Below, piece by piece: positions 19,736 through 31,639 of a stretch of 64,000 nt of DNA (positions within the stretch are counted from its first letter, which is position 1; each line of letters opens with the position of its first letter). The position numbers and the translations under genes were made by a program. The notes under the pieces are model-generated. The model made no database searches. It worked only from the letters and a program-made list of their open reading frames with translations, and was not told where the DNA came from. The stretch covers positions 203,563,644 to 203,627,643 of the forward strand of contig OY757011.1 in the NCBI GenBank assembly GCA_963580285.1, in the 5' to 3' direction. This stretch comes from Lucinisca nassula (lineage: Eukaryota; Mollusca; Bivalvia; Lucinida; Lucinidae).

Positions 19736-19944
19736 AAACTTGTGATATTTTTCTTACTTCAGATCAAAGTAAAGATTGTGGGTACTCGTTTGAACCGCCT
19801 CTATGAGGCGGTTCTAACGAGTACCCACAATCTATATTGTAGAGCAGAAATAAGAAAAATACGGTTTCCCCTGTAAACCCCAGTTCTACTATATCAAATT
19901 GGGGATCGAGGGGGTCAAAATTATATATGCGTGTTCTCGTGATG
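19736..19944 (-). mobile_element. AACCGCCTC hairpin MITE, partial
   Basis: Hairpin GATTGTGGGTACTCGTTTGAACCGCCTC / GAGGCGGTTCTAACGAGTACCCACAATC, given here as arms of one stem, then CCCAGTTCTACTATATCAA, GATCGAGGGGGTCAAAATTA and the terminal GCGTGTTCTCGTGATG. The left end is eroded. Confidence 0.75.
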
Positions 19945-20961
19945 ATTTTTCGATCGTCTATAAGTTAATAACGCACATCAACTTTGTCTCAACCAACCAC
20001 CCCCGTATTAAGGCAAGTTGTGTGCACTCATTGGAATCGCCTCTATGTTTAAAAACTGGCAGGTAACGAATCCGCGAATAGTATTACCCACAGGGCACTA
20101 AAAATGTATTTGCACAAGCTAACTCGATCAAAGTAAGAGTTCGGACACTCTTGCAATGACGACAGAAACGAGGGGTCTGCAATGTCTGTAAAGGCATGTT
20201 ATTGCAAACGCACTAGCAACCCACAAACAATCAGTTGGGTGGACTTGGAACCCAACAAAAGGACATCAGTAGACCTAGTCTGAGTCGAATTCTTTAAAAA
20301 CAGAAGGATTCCAGGTCATTGCACTCGAGAACGCCCTTACACAGCGACCTAGGAATGGCCTGGGAGCGCAAACTCGGTTTAGATTAAATCGAAAGAAGGG
20401 CCCTCTAGCTGCATCGTGAGCTGCAGGTGAGGCGTCACTCCAGCTGAGGTAGAATTTTCTAAAAAGAAAAAAAAAAGGTGGAAAGGTTTGAACTCTGCAA
20501 ATGACTCACAGTTGATTCCATGATGGACAGCAGGCAATTCTGCACTCAAAATCCTTACGGGAACGCCCGGCCATGACTTGAGGCTTGAGTGTTTGAGTTT
20601 TACGTCTCAATAACAGCTGAGGACATACGTGTTTACCAGGCATGTTTCTGTATCATGGCAATGACATAAACAGTCAAAAGTAACTGCATGCCTGATACCA
20701 ATTATTCCTATTTCCGGGAAGCTTGTTATCTGTTTGGCGATTCTACAGTATCGCATGAACTTTTTGTAACTTACATGATTCCTAATTTCCTGATGTCAGT
20801 GATGTAAATCTTTTTGGTAATGCAATTATCTCTGAGTTCTTCTTTTTGTTTTGTACGTTATGATTTTTTAGCAAACCGTATATAGTTTCTGATTCCGGAT
20901 GAAACATCTTATGAATAGTCCCCGTTTCGCCGCGGCAAAATACGTGCTGACAAGTCCGCTT
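19945..20961. other. No gene; SINE tail fragment
   Basis: About 20583-20628 on the minus strand matches the tail of the tRNA-Thr SINE (GAGTGTTTGAGTTTTACG, AACAGCTGAGGACATACG). A half-palindrome of the AACCGCCTC type may remain near 20040. The rest, including 20100-20560, is unrecognised. Confidence 0.5.
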
Positions 20962-21316
20962 CTTACATCTTAGTTCTTACTTCTATGTTCTTAGTTCCTA
21001 CTTCTTAGTTCCTACTTCTTAGTTCTTACTTCTTAGTTCTTACTTCTTAGTTCAAGGTTGTTATTTCCGAGTCGCAATTTCCGAGATGTTTAATTAGAGA
21101 TATGAATGGTGATATGCAGGTATATCTGTAAGTATGTATGTCTGTATGTCTGTTTGTGTACCTGCGTGCGTTTACGCGTACTAACAAATGCATGCATATA
21201 TGCACAATGTAGGTGCATGTGTGTGCAACTACGCAGGCGCGTACGCACGCACGCACGCAAGTACACGCGCTTGCAAGTAGACAAACATACATACATACAT
21301 ACATACATACATACAT

Positions 21317-21370
21317 ACGTACGTACGTACGTACGTACGTACGTACGTACGTACGTACGTACGTACGTAC
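21317..21370. repeat. (ACGT)n tract inside (ACAT)n
   Basis: About 13 units of the self-complementary tetramer ACGT within the longer ACAT tract. Each unit adds a CpG. Confidence 0.95.
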
Positions 21371-24300
21371 ATACATACATACATACATACATACATACAT
21401 ACATACATACATACATACATACATACATACATACATACTTGCATGCATGCATGCATACATACATACATACATACATACATACATACATACATACATACAT
21501 ACATACATACATACATACATACATACATACATACATACATACATACATACACGCACGCACGCACGCACGCACGCATGCAATCAAGCACGCACACACAGAT
21601 AGACAGACAGACAGGCATACATATTGACGGACGGACGCACGCAGCAAGTTGGCAAATATAGTCAGTCAGACAGACACAGAAACACACTTAAACGAACGGA
21701 CGGACAGACAGATACATAGGCAGACAGACAGACAGACAGACCTACATACATACATGCATGTCACCTTTTATACTCATAATTATACACGCACGCGCATACA
21801 CAGACAGATAGGCATACAGATTAGCGGACGGACCAATGCAGCAAGTTGGCAAACGCGCACGAAAGCACATACACAGACAGACAGGCATACAGATTGGCGG
21901 ACGGACCCATGCAGCAAGTTGGCAAACATACATACAGACAGACATGTAGACAGACAGACATACATGAATGTCACCGTTTATACCTATAATTATACAACTC
22001 AGAAATTGCAACTCGGAAATAAGAACTTGGAACTAAGAAGTAAGAACTAAGAAATAAGAACTAAGAACTAAGAAGTAAGAAGTAGGAACTAAGACGTAAG
22101 AACTTAGAAGTAGGAACTAAGAAGTAAGAACTAAGAAGTAGGAACTCGGAAGTAAGACATGCTCATGCATGCATGTACAGTGTACACAGGCGTGTACGCA
22201 TGTACGCACTCAAGTACACGTGCACGCAAGTAGGCATACATACATACATACATACATACATACATACATACATACATACATACATACATACATACATACA
22301 TACATACATACATACACGCACTCACGCACGCACGCACGCATGCAATCAAGCACGCACACACAGATAGACAGACAGACAGGCATACATATTGACGGACGGA
22401 CGCACGCAGCAAGTTGGCAAATATAGTCAGTCAGACAGACACAGAAACACACTTAAACGAACGGACGGACAGACAGATACATAGGCAGACAGACAGACAG
22501 ACCTACATACATACATGCATGTCACCTTTTATACTCATAATTATACACGCACACGCATACACAGACAGATAGGCATACAGATTAGCGGACGGACCAATGC
22601 AGCAAGTTGGCAAACGCGCACGAACGCACATACACAGACAGACAGACAGGCATACAGATTGGCGGACGGACCCATGCAGCAAGTTGGCAAACACACATAC
22701 AGACAGACATGTAGACAGACAGACATACATGAATGTCACCGTTTATACCTATAATTATACAACTCAGAAATTGCAACTCGGAAATAAGAACTTGGAACTA
22801 AGAAGTAAGAACTAAGAAGTAAGAACTAAGAAGTAAGAACTAAGAAGTAGGAACTAAGAAGTAAGAACTAAGAAGTAGGAACTCGGAAGTAAGACATGCT
22901 CATGCATGCATGTACAGTGTAACTACACAGGCGTGTACGCATGCACGCACGCAAGTACACGTGCACGCAAGTAGGCATACATACATACATACATACATAC
23001 ATACATACATACATACATACATACATACATACATACATACATACATACATACATACATACATACATACATACATACATACATACATACGCACGGACACTA
23101 GCAAGCACGCACACATATTGAGGTTGACAGGCATAAAGATTGACGGACGGACATACGTAGCAAGTTGGCAAACATACATTCAGCCAGACAGTCAGACAGA
23201 CAGACGAACAGACAGTTAAACGGACAGTCGAACAGACAGACATATAGACATACATACACACATGCATGTCAGCGTTTATACCTATAATTGTACAACTCAG
23301 AAATTGTAACTCGGAAATAAGAACTCGGACTTAAGAAGTAGGAACTAAGAAGTAAGAACTAAGAAGTAAGAACTAAGAAGTAAGAAGTAGGAAGTAAGAA
23401 TTAAGAACTAGGAAATAAGAAATAAGAACTAAGAAGTAGGAACTAAGAAATAAGAACTAAGAAGTAGGAACTAGGAAGTAAGACATGTGCATGCATGCAT
23501 GTACAGTGTAACTCCACAGGCGTGTACGCATGCACGCACGCAAGTACACGTACACGCAAGTAGGCATACATGCATGCATGCATACATACATACATACATA
23601 CATTCTGGATACATGCATGCATGCATGCATACATACATATCTACATACGTACGCAAGCACGTACGCACATACATTGAGATAGACAGGCATACAGGTTGAC
23701 GGACGTACACACGCAGTAAGTTGGCATACATACAGTCAGACAGACAGACAGACGAACAGTCAGCTAAACGGACAGTCGGACAGACAGACAGACATATAGA
23801 CATACATACATACCTGCATGTCAGCGTTTATACCAATAATTGTACAACTCAGAAATTGCAACTCGGAAATAAGAACTTGGAACTAAGAAGTAGGAACTAA
23901 GAAGTAAGAAGTAGGAACTAAGAAGTAAGAAGTAGGAACTAAGAAGTAAGAACTAAGAAGTAGGAACTAGGAAATAAGGCATGTGCATGCTTGTACAGTG
24001 TACGTGCATTTGTTTAACTACGCGGGCGCGTACGCACGCACGCATGCAAGTACATTCACACGCAAGTAGGCAATCATCGCACACACTTACATACATACAT
24101 ACATACACTCATGCATGCCGGATCCACCCGCACACAAGCACGCACGCACATACACAGACCCATGCAGCAAGTTGGCAAACATAGAGACAGACAGAGATAT
24201 AGACAGACAGACATACATCCATGTCACCGTTTATACCTATAATTATACAACTCAGAAATTGCAACTCCGAAACAAGAACTTGGAACTTAGAAGTTAGAAG

Positions 24301-27119
24301 TAGGAACTAAGAAGTAAGAAGTAGGAACTAAGAAGTAAGAACCAGGAACTAAGAAGTAAGAACTAAGAAGTAAGAATTAGGAACTAAGAAGTAAGAACTA
24401 AGAAGAAGGAACCAAGAAGTAAGAACTAAGAAGTAGGAACTAGGAAGTAAGTAAGATATGTTCATGCATGCATGTACAGTGTAACTACACAGGCGTATAC
24501 GCATGCACGCACGCAAGTACACGTGCACGCAAGTAGGCATACATACATACATACATACATACATACATACATACATACATACATACATACATACATACAT
24601 ACATACATACATACATACATACATACATACATACATACATACGCACGCACGTACTCAAGCAGGTAGGCACGCACATGCATTGAGATAGACAGGCATACAG
24701 ATTGACAGACGGACACACACAGCAAGACAGACAGACGAACAGACAGTTAAACGAACAGTCGGATAGACAGACATATACACATACATACACACATGCATGT
24801 CAGCGTTTTAACCTATAATTGTACAACTCAGAAATTGCAACTCGGAAATAAGATCTTGGAACTAAGAAGTAGGAACTAAGAACTAAGAAGTAGGAACTAA
24901 GAACTAAGAAGTAGGAACTCAGAAGTAAGAACTAAGAACTAAGAAGTAGGAACTAAGAAGTAAGAACTAAGAAGTAGGAACTAGGAAGTAAGACATGTGC
25001 ATGCATGCATGTATAGTGTAACTCACAGGCGTGTACGCATGCACGCACGCAAGTACACGTGCACGCAAGAAGGCATACATACATACATACATACATACAT
25101 ACATACATACATACATACATACATACATACATACATACATACATACATACATACATACATACATACCATACATACATACATACATACATACATACATACA
25201 TACATACATACATACATACATACATACATACATCATACATATATACATACATATCTACATACATACATATATATACATACGCACGCACGTATGCAAGCAA
25301 GCACGCACGCAGACGCATTGAGATAGACAGGCATACAGATTGACAGACGGACACACGCAGCAAAGGGACAAACATACAGTCAGCCAGACAGACAGACTGA
25401 CAGACAGACAGACGAACAGACAGTTAAACGGACAGTCGGACAGACACACATATAGACATACATTCACACATGCATGTCAGCGTTTATACCTATAATTGTA
25501 CAACTCAGAAATTGCAACTCGGAAATAAGAACTTTGAACTAAGAAGTAGGAACTAAGATGTAAGAAGAAGGAACTAAGAAGTAAGAAGTAGGAACTAAGA
25601 AGTAAGAACTAAGAACTAAGAAGTAGGAACTAAGAAGTAAGAACTAAGAAGTAGGAACTAGGAAGTAAGACATGTGCATGCATGCATGTACTATGTAACT
25701 CCACAGGCGTGTACGCATGCACGCACGCAAGTACACGTGCACGCAAGTAGGAATACATACATACATACATATATACATACATACGCACGCAAGCACGTAC
25801 GCAAGCACGCACGCAAACTCATTGAGATAGATAGGCATACAGATTGACGGACGGACGGACACATGCAGCATGTTGGCAAACATACAGTCAGACAGACAGA
25901 CAGACAGACAGACGAACAGACAGTTAAACGGACAGTCGGACAGACCGACAGACATATAGACATACATACACACCTGCATGTCAGCGTTTATACCTATAAT
26001 TGTACAACTCAGAAATTGCAACTCGGAAATAAGAACTTGGAACTAAGAAGTAGGAACTAAGAAGTAAGTAGTAGGAACTAAGAAGTAAGAAGAAGGAACT
26101 AAAAAGTAAGAACTAAAAAGTAGGAACAAGGAAATAAGGCATGTGCATGCGTGTACAGTGTACGTGCATGTGTATAACTACGCGGGTGCGTACACACGCA
26201 CGCATGCAAGTACACGCACACAGAAGTAGGCAAACATCGTACATACATACATAAGTACATACATACACGCATGCATGCCGGATCCACCCGCACACAAGCA
26301 CGCACGCGCGCACATACACAGACAGACAGACAGGCATACAGATTGGCTGACGGACCCATGCAGCAAGTTGGCAAACATACAGACAGACATACATCCATGT
26401 CACCGTTTATACCTATAATTATACAACTCAAAAATTGCAACTCCGAAATAAGAATTTGGAACTAAGAAGTAAGAAGTAGGAACTAAGAAGTAAGAACTAA
26501 GAACTAAGAATTAGGAACTAAGAAGTAAGAAATAAGAAGTAGGAACTAAGAAGTAAGAACTAAGAAGTAGGAACTAGGAAGTAAGATATGTGCATGCATG
26601 CATGTACAGTGTAACTACACAGGCGTGTACGCATGCACACACGCAAGTACACGTGCACGCAAGTAGGCATACATACATACATACATACATACATACATAC
26701 ATACATACATACATACATACATACATACATACATACAAACATACATACATACATACATACATACATACATACATACATACGCACGAACGCACGTTAGCAA
26801 GCACGCACGCACACGCATTGAGATTGACAGGCATACAGATTGACAGACGGACACACGCAGCAAGTTGGCAAACGTACAGTCAGCCAGACAGAGAGACAGA
26901 CGAACAGACAGTTAAACGGACAGTCGGACAGACAGGCATATAGACATACATACACACATGCATGTCACCGTTTATACCTATAATTATACAACTCAGAAAT
27001 TGCCACTCCGAAATAAGAACTTGGAACTAAGAAGTAGGAACTAAGAAGTAAGAAGTAGGAACTAAGAAGTAAGAACTAAGAAGTAAGAAGTAGGAACTAA
27101 GAAGTAAGAAATAAGAAGT

Positions 27120-27420
27120 AGGAACTAAGAAGTAAGAACTAAGAAGTAGGAACTAGGAAGTAAGACATGTGCATGCATGCATGTACAGTGTAACTCCACA
27201 GGCGTGTACGCATGCACGCACGCAAGTACACGTGCACGCAAGTAGGCATACATACATACGTATATCATACATATGTATGTATGTATGCCTACTTGCGTGC
27301 GCGTGTACTTGCGCGCGTGCATGCGTCCACGCCTGTGTAGTTGCACACATGCACGTTAACTGTATATGCAAGAATGCACATGTCTTACTTCCTAGTTCCT
27401 ACTTCTTAGTTCTTAGTTCC
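27120..27420. repeat. Head-to-head junction of satellite monomers
   Basis: From AACTAGGAAGTAAGACATGT through GCACGCAAGTAGGCATACAT to a centre near 27265, the monomer start is mirrored as ATGTATGCCTACTTGCGTGC ... ACATGTCTTACTTCCTAGTT. Arms are about 145 bp with scattered differences. Everything to its right up to 27985 is in the reversed orientation. Confidence 0.85.
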
Positions 27421-27994
27421 TACTTCTTAGTTCTTAGTTCCTACTTCTTAATTCTTACTTCTTAGTTCCTACTTCTAAGTTCTTAGTTCCTACTTCTTAA
27501 TTCCTACTTCTTAGTTCCTTCTTCTTAGTTCTTAGTTCTTAGTTCCTACTTCTTAATTCTTACTTCTTAGTTCCTACTTCTTAGTTCTTAGTTCCTACTT
27601 CTTAATTCTTACTTCTTAGTTCCTTCTTCTAAGTTCTTACTTCTTAGTTCCTACTTCTTACTTCTTAGTTCCTACTTCTTACTTCTTAGTTCCTACTTCT
27701 TAGTTCCAAGTGTGTGCGTGCGTATTTGCTTGGGTGCGTGCGTGCGTATGTATATATGTACGTATGTATGCATGTATTTATGCCTACTTGCGTGCACGTG
27801 TATTTGCGTGCGTGCACGTGTATTTGCGTGCGTGCATGCGTACACGCCTGTGAAGTTACACTGTACATGCATGCATGCACATGTCTTACTTCCTAGTTTC
27901 TACTTCTTAGTTCTTACTTCTTAGTTCCTACTTCTAAGTTCTTACTTCTTAGTTCCTACTTCTTACTTCTTAGTTCCTACTTCGGTTTACCGGC

Positions 27995-28050
27995 TCCAAA
28001 ATGACCTATACACTGTTGACGGGGACATTAAACCACAAATAAAACAAACG
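27995..28050 (-). repeat. SINE-like repeat A, 3' tail fragment
   Basis: CTCCAAAATGACC, CACTGTTGACGGGGACATTA, then AACCACAAATAAAACAAACG. The A-rich end only, directly abutting the satellite. Confidence 0.7.
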
Positions 28051-28929
28051 AATAACAAAAAATATTTATTTTGTACCTTTATTTATACAACCTTATGGGC
28101 AATAGATAAACATTTTAACCAAATCTCGAAAACACTCCTCTACAAATATGCGGTTCTAACGAGTACCCACAACCTAAGGAAACTATTGTTTACCCCTGCC
28201 AAACCCCAGTTTTATTATATAAGGGGTTTAATAAATGAGTCAAATTTATATAGGTGTGTTTTCGTGATGCTCTTACTCTCGCCACATAGAATGATAAAAA
28301 GAAACAAAAATAAATTGATTTACGAGACAGCACAATAGGGGAAATCTCCAATTCTTACATACATAAACAAGATGATGTAAATGCAAAACGGTTTGAAATA
28401 TATACGAAATCATGAAAAGGAAACAAGAAAAACATCGCAATTTTTCAGCAGAAAATTGTTATAGTGTTAATATTTCTGCAAAAAACATAGATTGTGAGCA
28501 CTCGATAGAGCCGCCTCGGGGAGGCGATTTTACCGAACGCCAAAAAGCTGTGCTGGTGCTCCGAACTTAGATTGTGGCGGGGGTTCAAATGAGTGCCCAC
28601 AATCTATTATTCGGTCTATTCAGCTTTCCAGTATTGTTAATTGACCACGAGTTAGATGATTGCCTAATCCAGTTAATCGGTCGCGATATGTAATTAAATG
28701 ACAGTCTGATATCAGCCGATAAATTCAATTGTCCTCAATTAACTTGATGTTAGTAAAGTGTCAATAATGATGTTAATTACAATCAGTGCCTAACTTTGAT
28801 ATCAAGTTGGCTACTTAAAAGATACAGAAACAAACATAGATAATTAAACAATGATACAAACACATTAACTAAAAGTTATGGTCTGATAAATGTTCATCAT
28901 GATAACTGTAAGGGACACTTCTGAGGTAA
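28051..28929. other. No gene; two hairpin-MITE relics
   Basis: 28145-28275 is a right half of the AACCGCCTC MITE (GGTTCTAACGAGTACCCAC ... GTGTGTTTTCGTGATG). 28490-28615 has a more degraded hairpin (GATTGTGAGCACTCG...). 28616-28929 is AT-rich and unclassified. Confidence 0.5.
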
Positions 28930-28935
28930 TAACAA

Positions 28936-30002
28936 TCACAGGCACTTGGCCCGTTGATTTGTCCGAAAAAAATGTCACGAGTAAAAAAAAAATCCAGATT
29001 TTTTTCATACTGGTATTGAAAGCTAGACAAGGTTCACAACACACCAGCACCATTTTCTCGGTACACATTAAATGACAATTGGCACAGGCACATTTTTTGA
29101 CACAGGAAGGTATATTTTATATGAAGTTCAACCTGTGGCATGCAGAATTTCAACAAAATAATGCAGAACACCTGGATGAAGCCCCATTGTGATCTACACG
29201 TCAAATTACCCCGGGTAGACTTTAGTAGGACAACTAACTGTCACACCAACTTCATGGTTTTTCACCGTTTCCCTGCGATTTCCTGTTGAAATCCTATAAT
29301 ATCAGCACAAAAGCCAATACACCTAGGAATATCAATGAATATGCTCTCACCAAATGCAAAAGTTTTCGCCAGTTAACCATTATTACCAACAAATTCGCCT
29401 TTTTTGTGTGCTAGCAGGCATTTCTTGTTGCAATGTTGTTTTCATTCTATATCTTGAAGCTGATGTAATCCGAGCGCTGATTGGTCGAAATCATTGGAGT
29501 TCCCAAATTTCGACCAATCAGCTCGCAGATTACATCATCTTCAAGATACAGAATGAAAACAATATTGTAATGAGAAATGCCTGCTCGCATGAAAAAGGTG
29601 AAAATTGCTGGTAATAACGGTTATCTGGAGAAAACGTTTGCATAAGGTGAGAGCATCTTCATAGATATTTATAAAAATGTTGGCTTTTGTGCTGACATTA
29701 TCGAATTTCCGCAGGAAATCGCAGGGAAACAGTGAAAAACCATTGAGTGGGTGTGACAGTTAGTTGTCCTACTAAGGTTTATCCGGGGTAATTTGACGTT
29801 TAGACTACGATGGGGCTTGAACCAGGAGTTCTGCATTATTTTGATGAAATTCTGCATGTCTTAGGTTGAAGTTCATACAAAATGTACAGTCCTTTGTCAA
29901 GAAATATGCCTGTGCCAATTGTCGTTTTATATGTACCGAGAAAATGGCACTGGTTTGTTGAGAACCTTGTCTAGCTTTCTATACCAGTATGAAAAAAATC
30001 TG

Positions 30003-30034
<32 letters not shown>

Positions 30035-30080
30035 CATGACATTTTTTTTTCGGACAAATCAACGGGCCAAGTGCCTGTGA
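28936..30080. mobile_element. Long palindromic (foldback) element, about 1.15 kb
   Basis: Two arms of about 560 bp in inverted orientation around a centre near 29499, where GCTGATTGGTCGAAAT (29476-29491) pairs with ATTTCGACCAATCAGC (29507-29522). The outer ends are TCACAGGCACTTGGCCCGTT and AACGGGCCAAGTGCCTGTGA (30061-30080). TAACAA occurs directly outside both ends (28930-28935 and 30081-30086), a likely 6-bp target duplication. Arms differ by scattered substitutions and by the length of an A/T tract (about 10 A on the left, about 30 T on the right at 30001-30032). No ORF of note. Confidence 0.82.
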
Positions 30081-30086
30081 TAACAA

Positions 30087-30485
30087 TACACACACCAACA
30101 AAATGCTTCTGTGCTGAAAATGGACATTCTTTATTGAATTCAACCTGGCACATTATATGCTTACCTTAGAATGAAAACATGACTAATATTCAGTAATAAA
30201 CAGTATATATGCCCCTAGAATAGTGCATTAATCACAGGTGATTTCGCAAGATTTCGGAAGAAATCCCGAGCGTACAATTTTAAGTGTTTTTGGCTGAAAA
30301 GGTACCCAAAAGTCATCATTGACAATAAAAATAATGTTTGTAAGCTAAATACACTATACATGTCCATATATTAATTCCACAATGGTGATTTCTGTTATTT
30401 CAGAGGTGATTTCGGTTATTTCTGTGGTGATTTCGGTGATTTCGGGGTGATTTCGGGGAGTCGTGATACCGATCTGTGTGTGCGT
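30087..30485. other. No gene; GTGATTTCGG minisatellite
   Basis: About 30385-30465 has several imperfect copies of a 12-18 bp unit GGTGATTTCGGTTATTTCTG. 30087-30380 is AT-rich and unrecognised. Confidence 0.5.
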
Positions 30486-30895
30486 GTGTGCTTGCTTGCT
30501 TGCGTGATAGCGTGCGTGCGTGCGTATGTATGTATGTATGTATGCATGCATGTATGTATGTATGTTTGCCTACTTGCGTTCGCGTGTACTTGCGTGCATG
30601 CAAACGCGCCTGTGTAGTTGCACACACATGCACCTGCACTGGGCATATATGAATGCATGTGTTAGCACGCGTAAACGCACGCAGGCAAACACACAGACAT
30701 ACAGACATACATATTTACAGATATACCTGCATATCACCATTCATACCTACAATTAAACATCTCGGAAATTGCAACTCGGAAATAAGAACTTGGAACTAAG
30801 AAGTAGGAACTAAGAAGTAAGAACTAAGAAGTAGGAACTAAGAAGTAGGAACTAAGAACTAAGAAGTAAGAACTAAGAAGTGAGAAGTCCCTAAC
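30486..30895. repeat. Isolated inverted satellite monomer
   Basis: By eye this is over 90% identical, in reverse complement, to the left edge of the satellite (20962-21300). Shared marks are ATATACCTGCATATCACCAT, AACATCTCGGAAATTGCAAC, the AACTAAGAAGTAGG minisatellite and GTGTAGTTGCACACACATGC. It lies 2.5 kb beyond the end of the main array. Confidence 0.85.
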
Positions 30896-31125
30896 AGGCT
30901 TTCGTATATATTACATCATATTTTTTCCGCTTCAAAACGTAGGCCGTGGGCTCTTGATTTGATGGAACAGTCTCAATGCGGCGTTTCTAAGTAAGAAGTA
31001 TCCACATTTGTACAACTAATGTTAGAAAGAGAAGTAGGGAAACTACTCATAAGACCAAGCGTCATTTTTAGAGTCATTAAAGACAACCGTATCTCACATG
31101 CTGTGGTTGCAGTGAGTCTGGACCT

Positions 31126-31385
31126 CATTACGAAAACACACCTATGCAAACACATTGTAGATTTTACGGCAGCAAAAAAAAACTTATTTCTGCTCAAAAT
31201 ATATATTGTGGTTACATGTTAGAACCGACTCATCGAGGCGGTTCTAACGAGTACCCCAATCAATATTTAAGAGCAGAAATAAAAAAAAAAACAGAAAAAT
31301 AAGGTTTTGCCCTGCAAACCCCAGTTTTACAATATAAAGGTAGGGTTCGAGGGGATCAGAATTGTGTAGGCCTGTTTTCGTGATG
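31126..31385 (+). mobile_element. AACCGCCTC hairpin MITE, full-length
   Basis: Ends CATTACGAAAACACACC and GGCCTGTTTTCGTGATG. Central stem TTAGAACCGACTCATCGAGG / CGGTTCTAACGAG. The right half carries CCCCAGTTTTACAATATAAA and GTTCGAGGGGATCAGAATT. Confidence 0.8.
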
Positions 31386-31639
31386 TCCTCTGAAGCTTTT
31401 TTATATATGTACGAGTATAGAGAACACAGTATTCATTATTTAGGCTATTACATCTAAAGATACAATCAAGGTTTTCCAAAAATGATTTCTTTTTACTGAT
31501 GAAAATGTCCATGTTTTCTATTTATCCTGCATATATAGATTGTGGGTGCTCGTTATAATCGCCTCAATGCTGTTCTAAAGAGTACCTATATTCGGTAGAA
31601 CCAACTCGTAGAGGTGGTTGTTACGAGAGAAAGCCGCAC
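31386..31639. other. No gene; hairpin-MITE relic
   Basis: 31540-31630 has TAGATTGTGGGTGCTCG and TAGAACCAACTCG, a degraded half of the same MITE family. Confidence 0.5.

Larger units (their letters stand above)
20962..27985. repeat. Higher-order compound satellite, about 7 kb
   Basis: About ten complex monomers of roughly 450-1000 bp, each in the same order: a minisatellite of AACTAAGAAGTAAGAACTAA / AAGTAGG type; ATGTGCATGCATGCATGTAC and AGTGTAACTACACAGGCG; GCACGCAAGTACACGTGCA; an (ACAT)n run of very variable length; GACAGGCATACAGATTGACG; a (GACA)n run; and GTTTATACCTATAATTGTAC plus AACTCAGAAATTGCAACTCG. Anchors ATGCATGCATGTAC fall near 22163, 22899, 23487, 24463, 25001, 25677, 26590 and 27172; related variants lie near 21188, 23980 and 26143. 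Orientation flips at both edges (20962-21100 and after about 27268). Long open frames here (MYVCMYVC, HTYIHTYI) only reflect the tetranucleotide. Confidence 0.92.

Noticed and set aside
21047..27896. Many open frames of 60-185 codons with MYVC or IHTY repeats on both strands
   Set aside because: They are the six-frame readout of (ACAT)n/(ATGT)n; a tetranucleotide lacking stops is open in several frames. No composition, start context or conservation supports protein.
20962..27985. CRISPR-like alternation of repeats and spacers
   Set aside because: The unit lengths vary, the 'spacers' are themselves repeats, and the setting is eukaryotic. It is a higher-order satellite.
29354..29614. 86-codon frame across the centre of the 1.15-kb palindrome
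   Set aside because: It reads through the hairpin centre and has no domain; an expected by-product of the palindrome.
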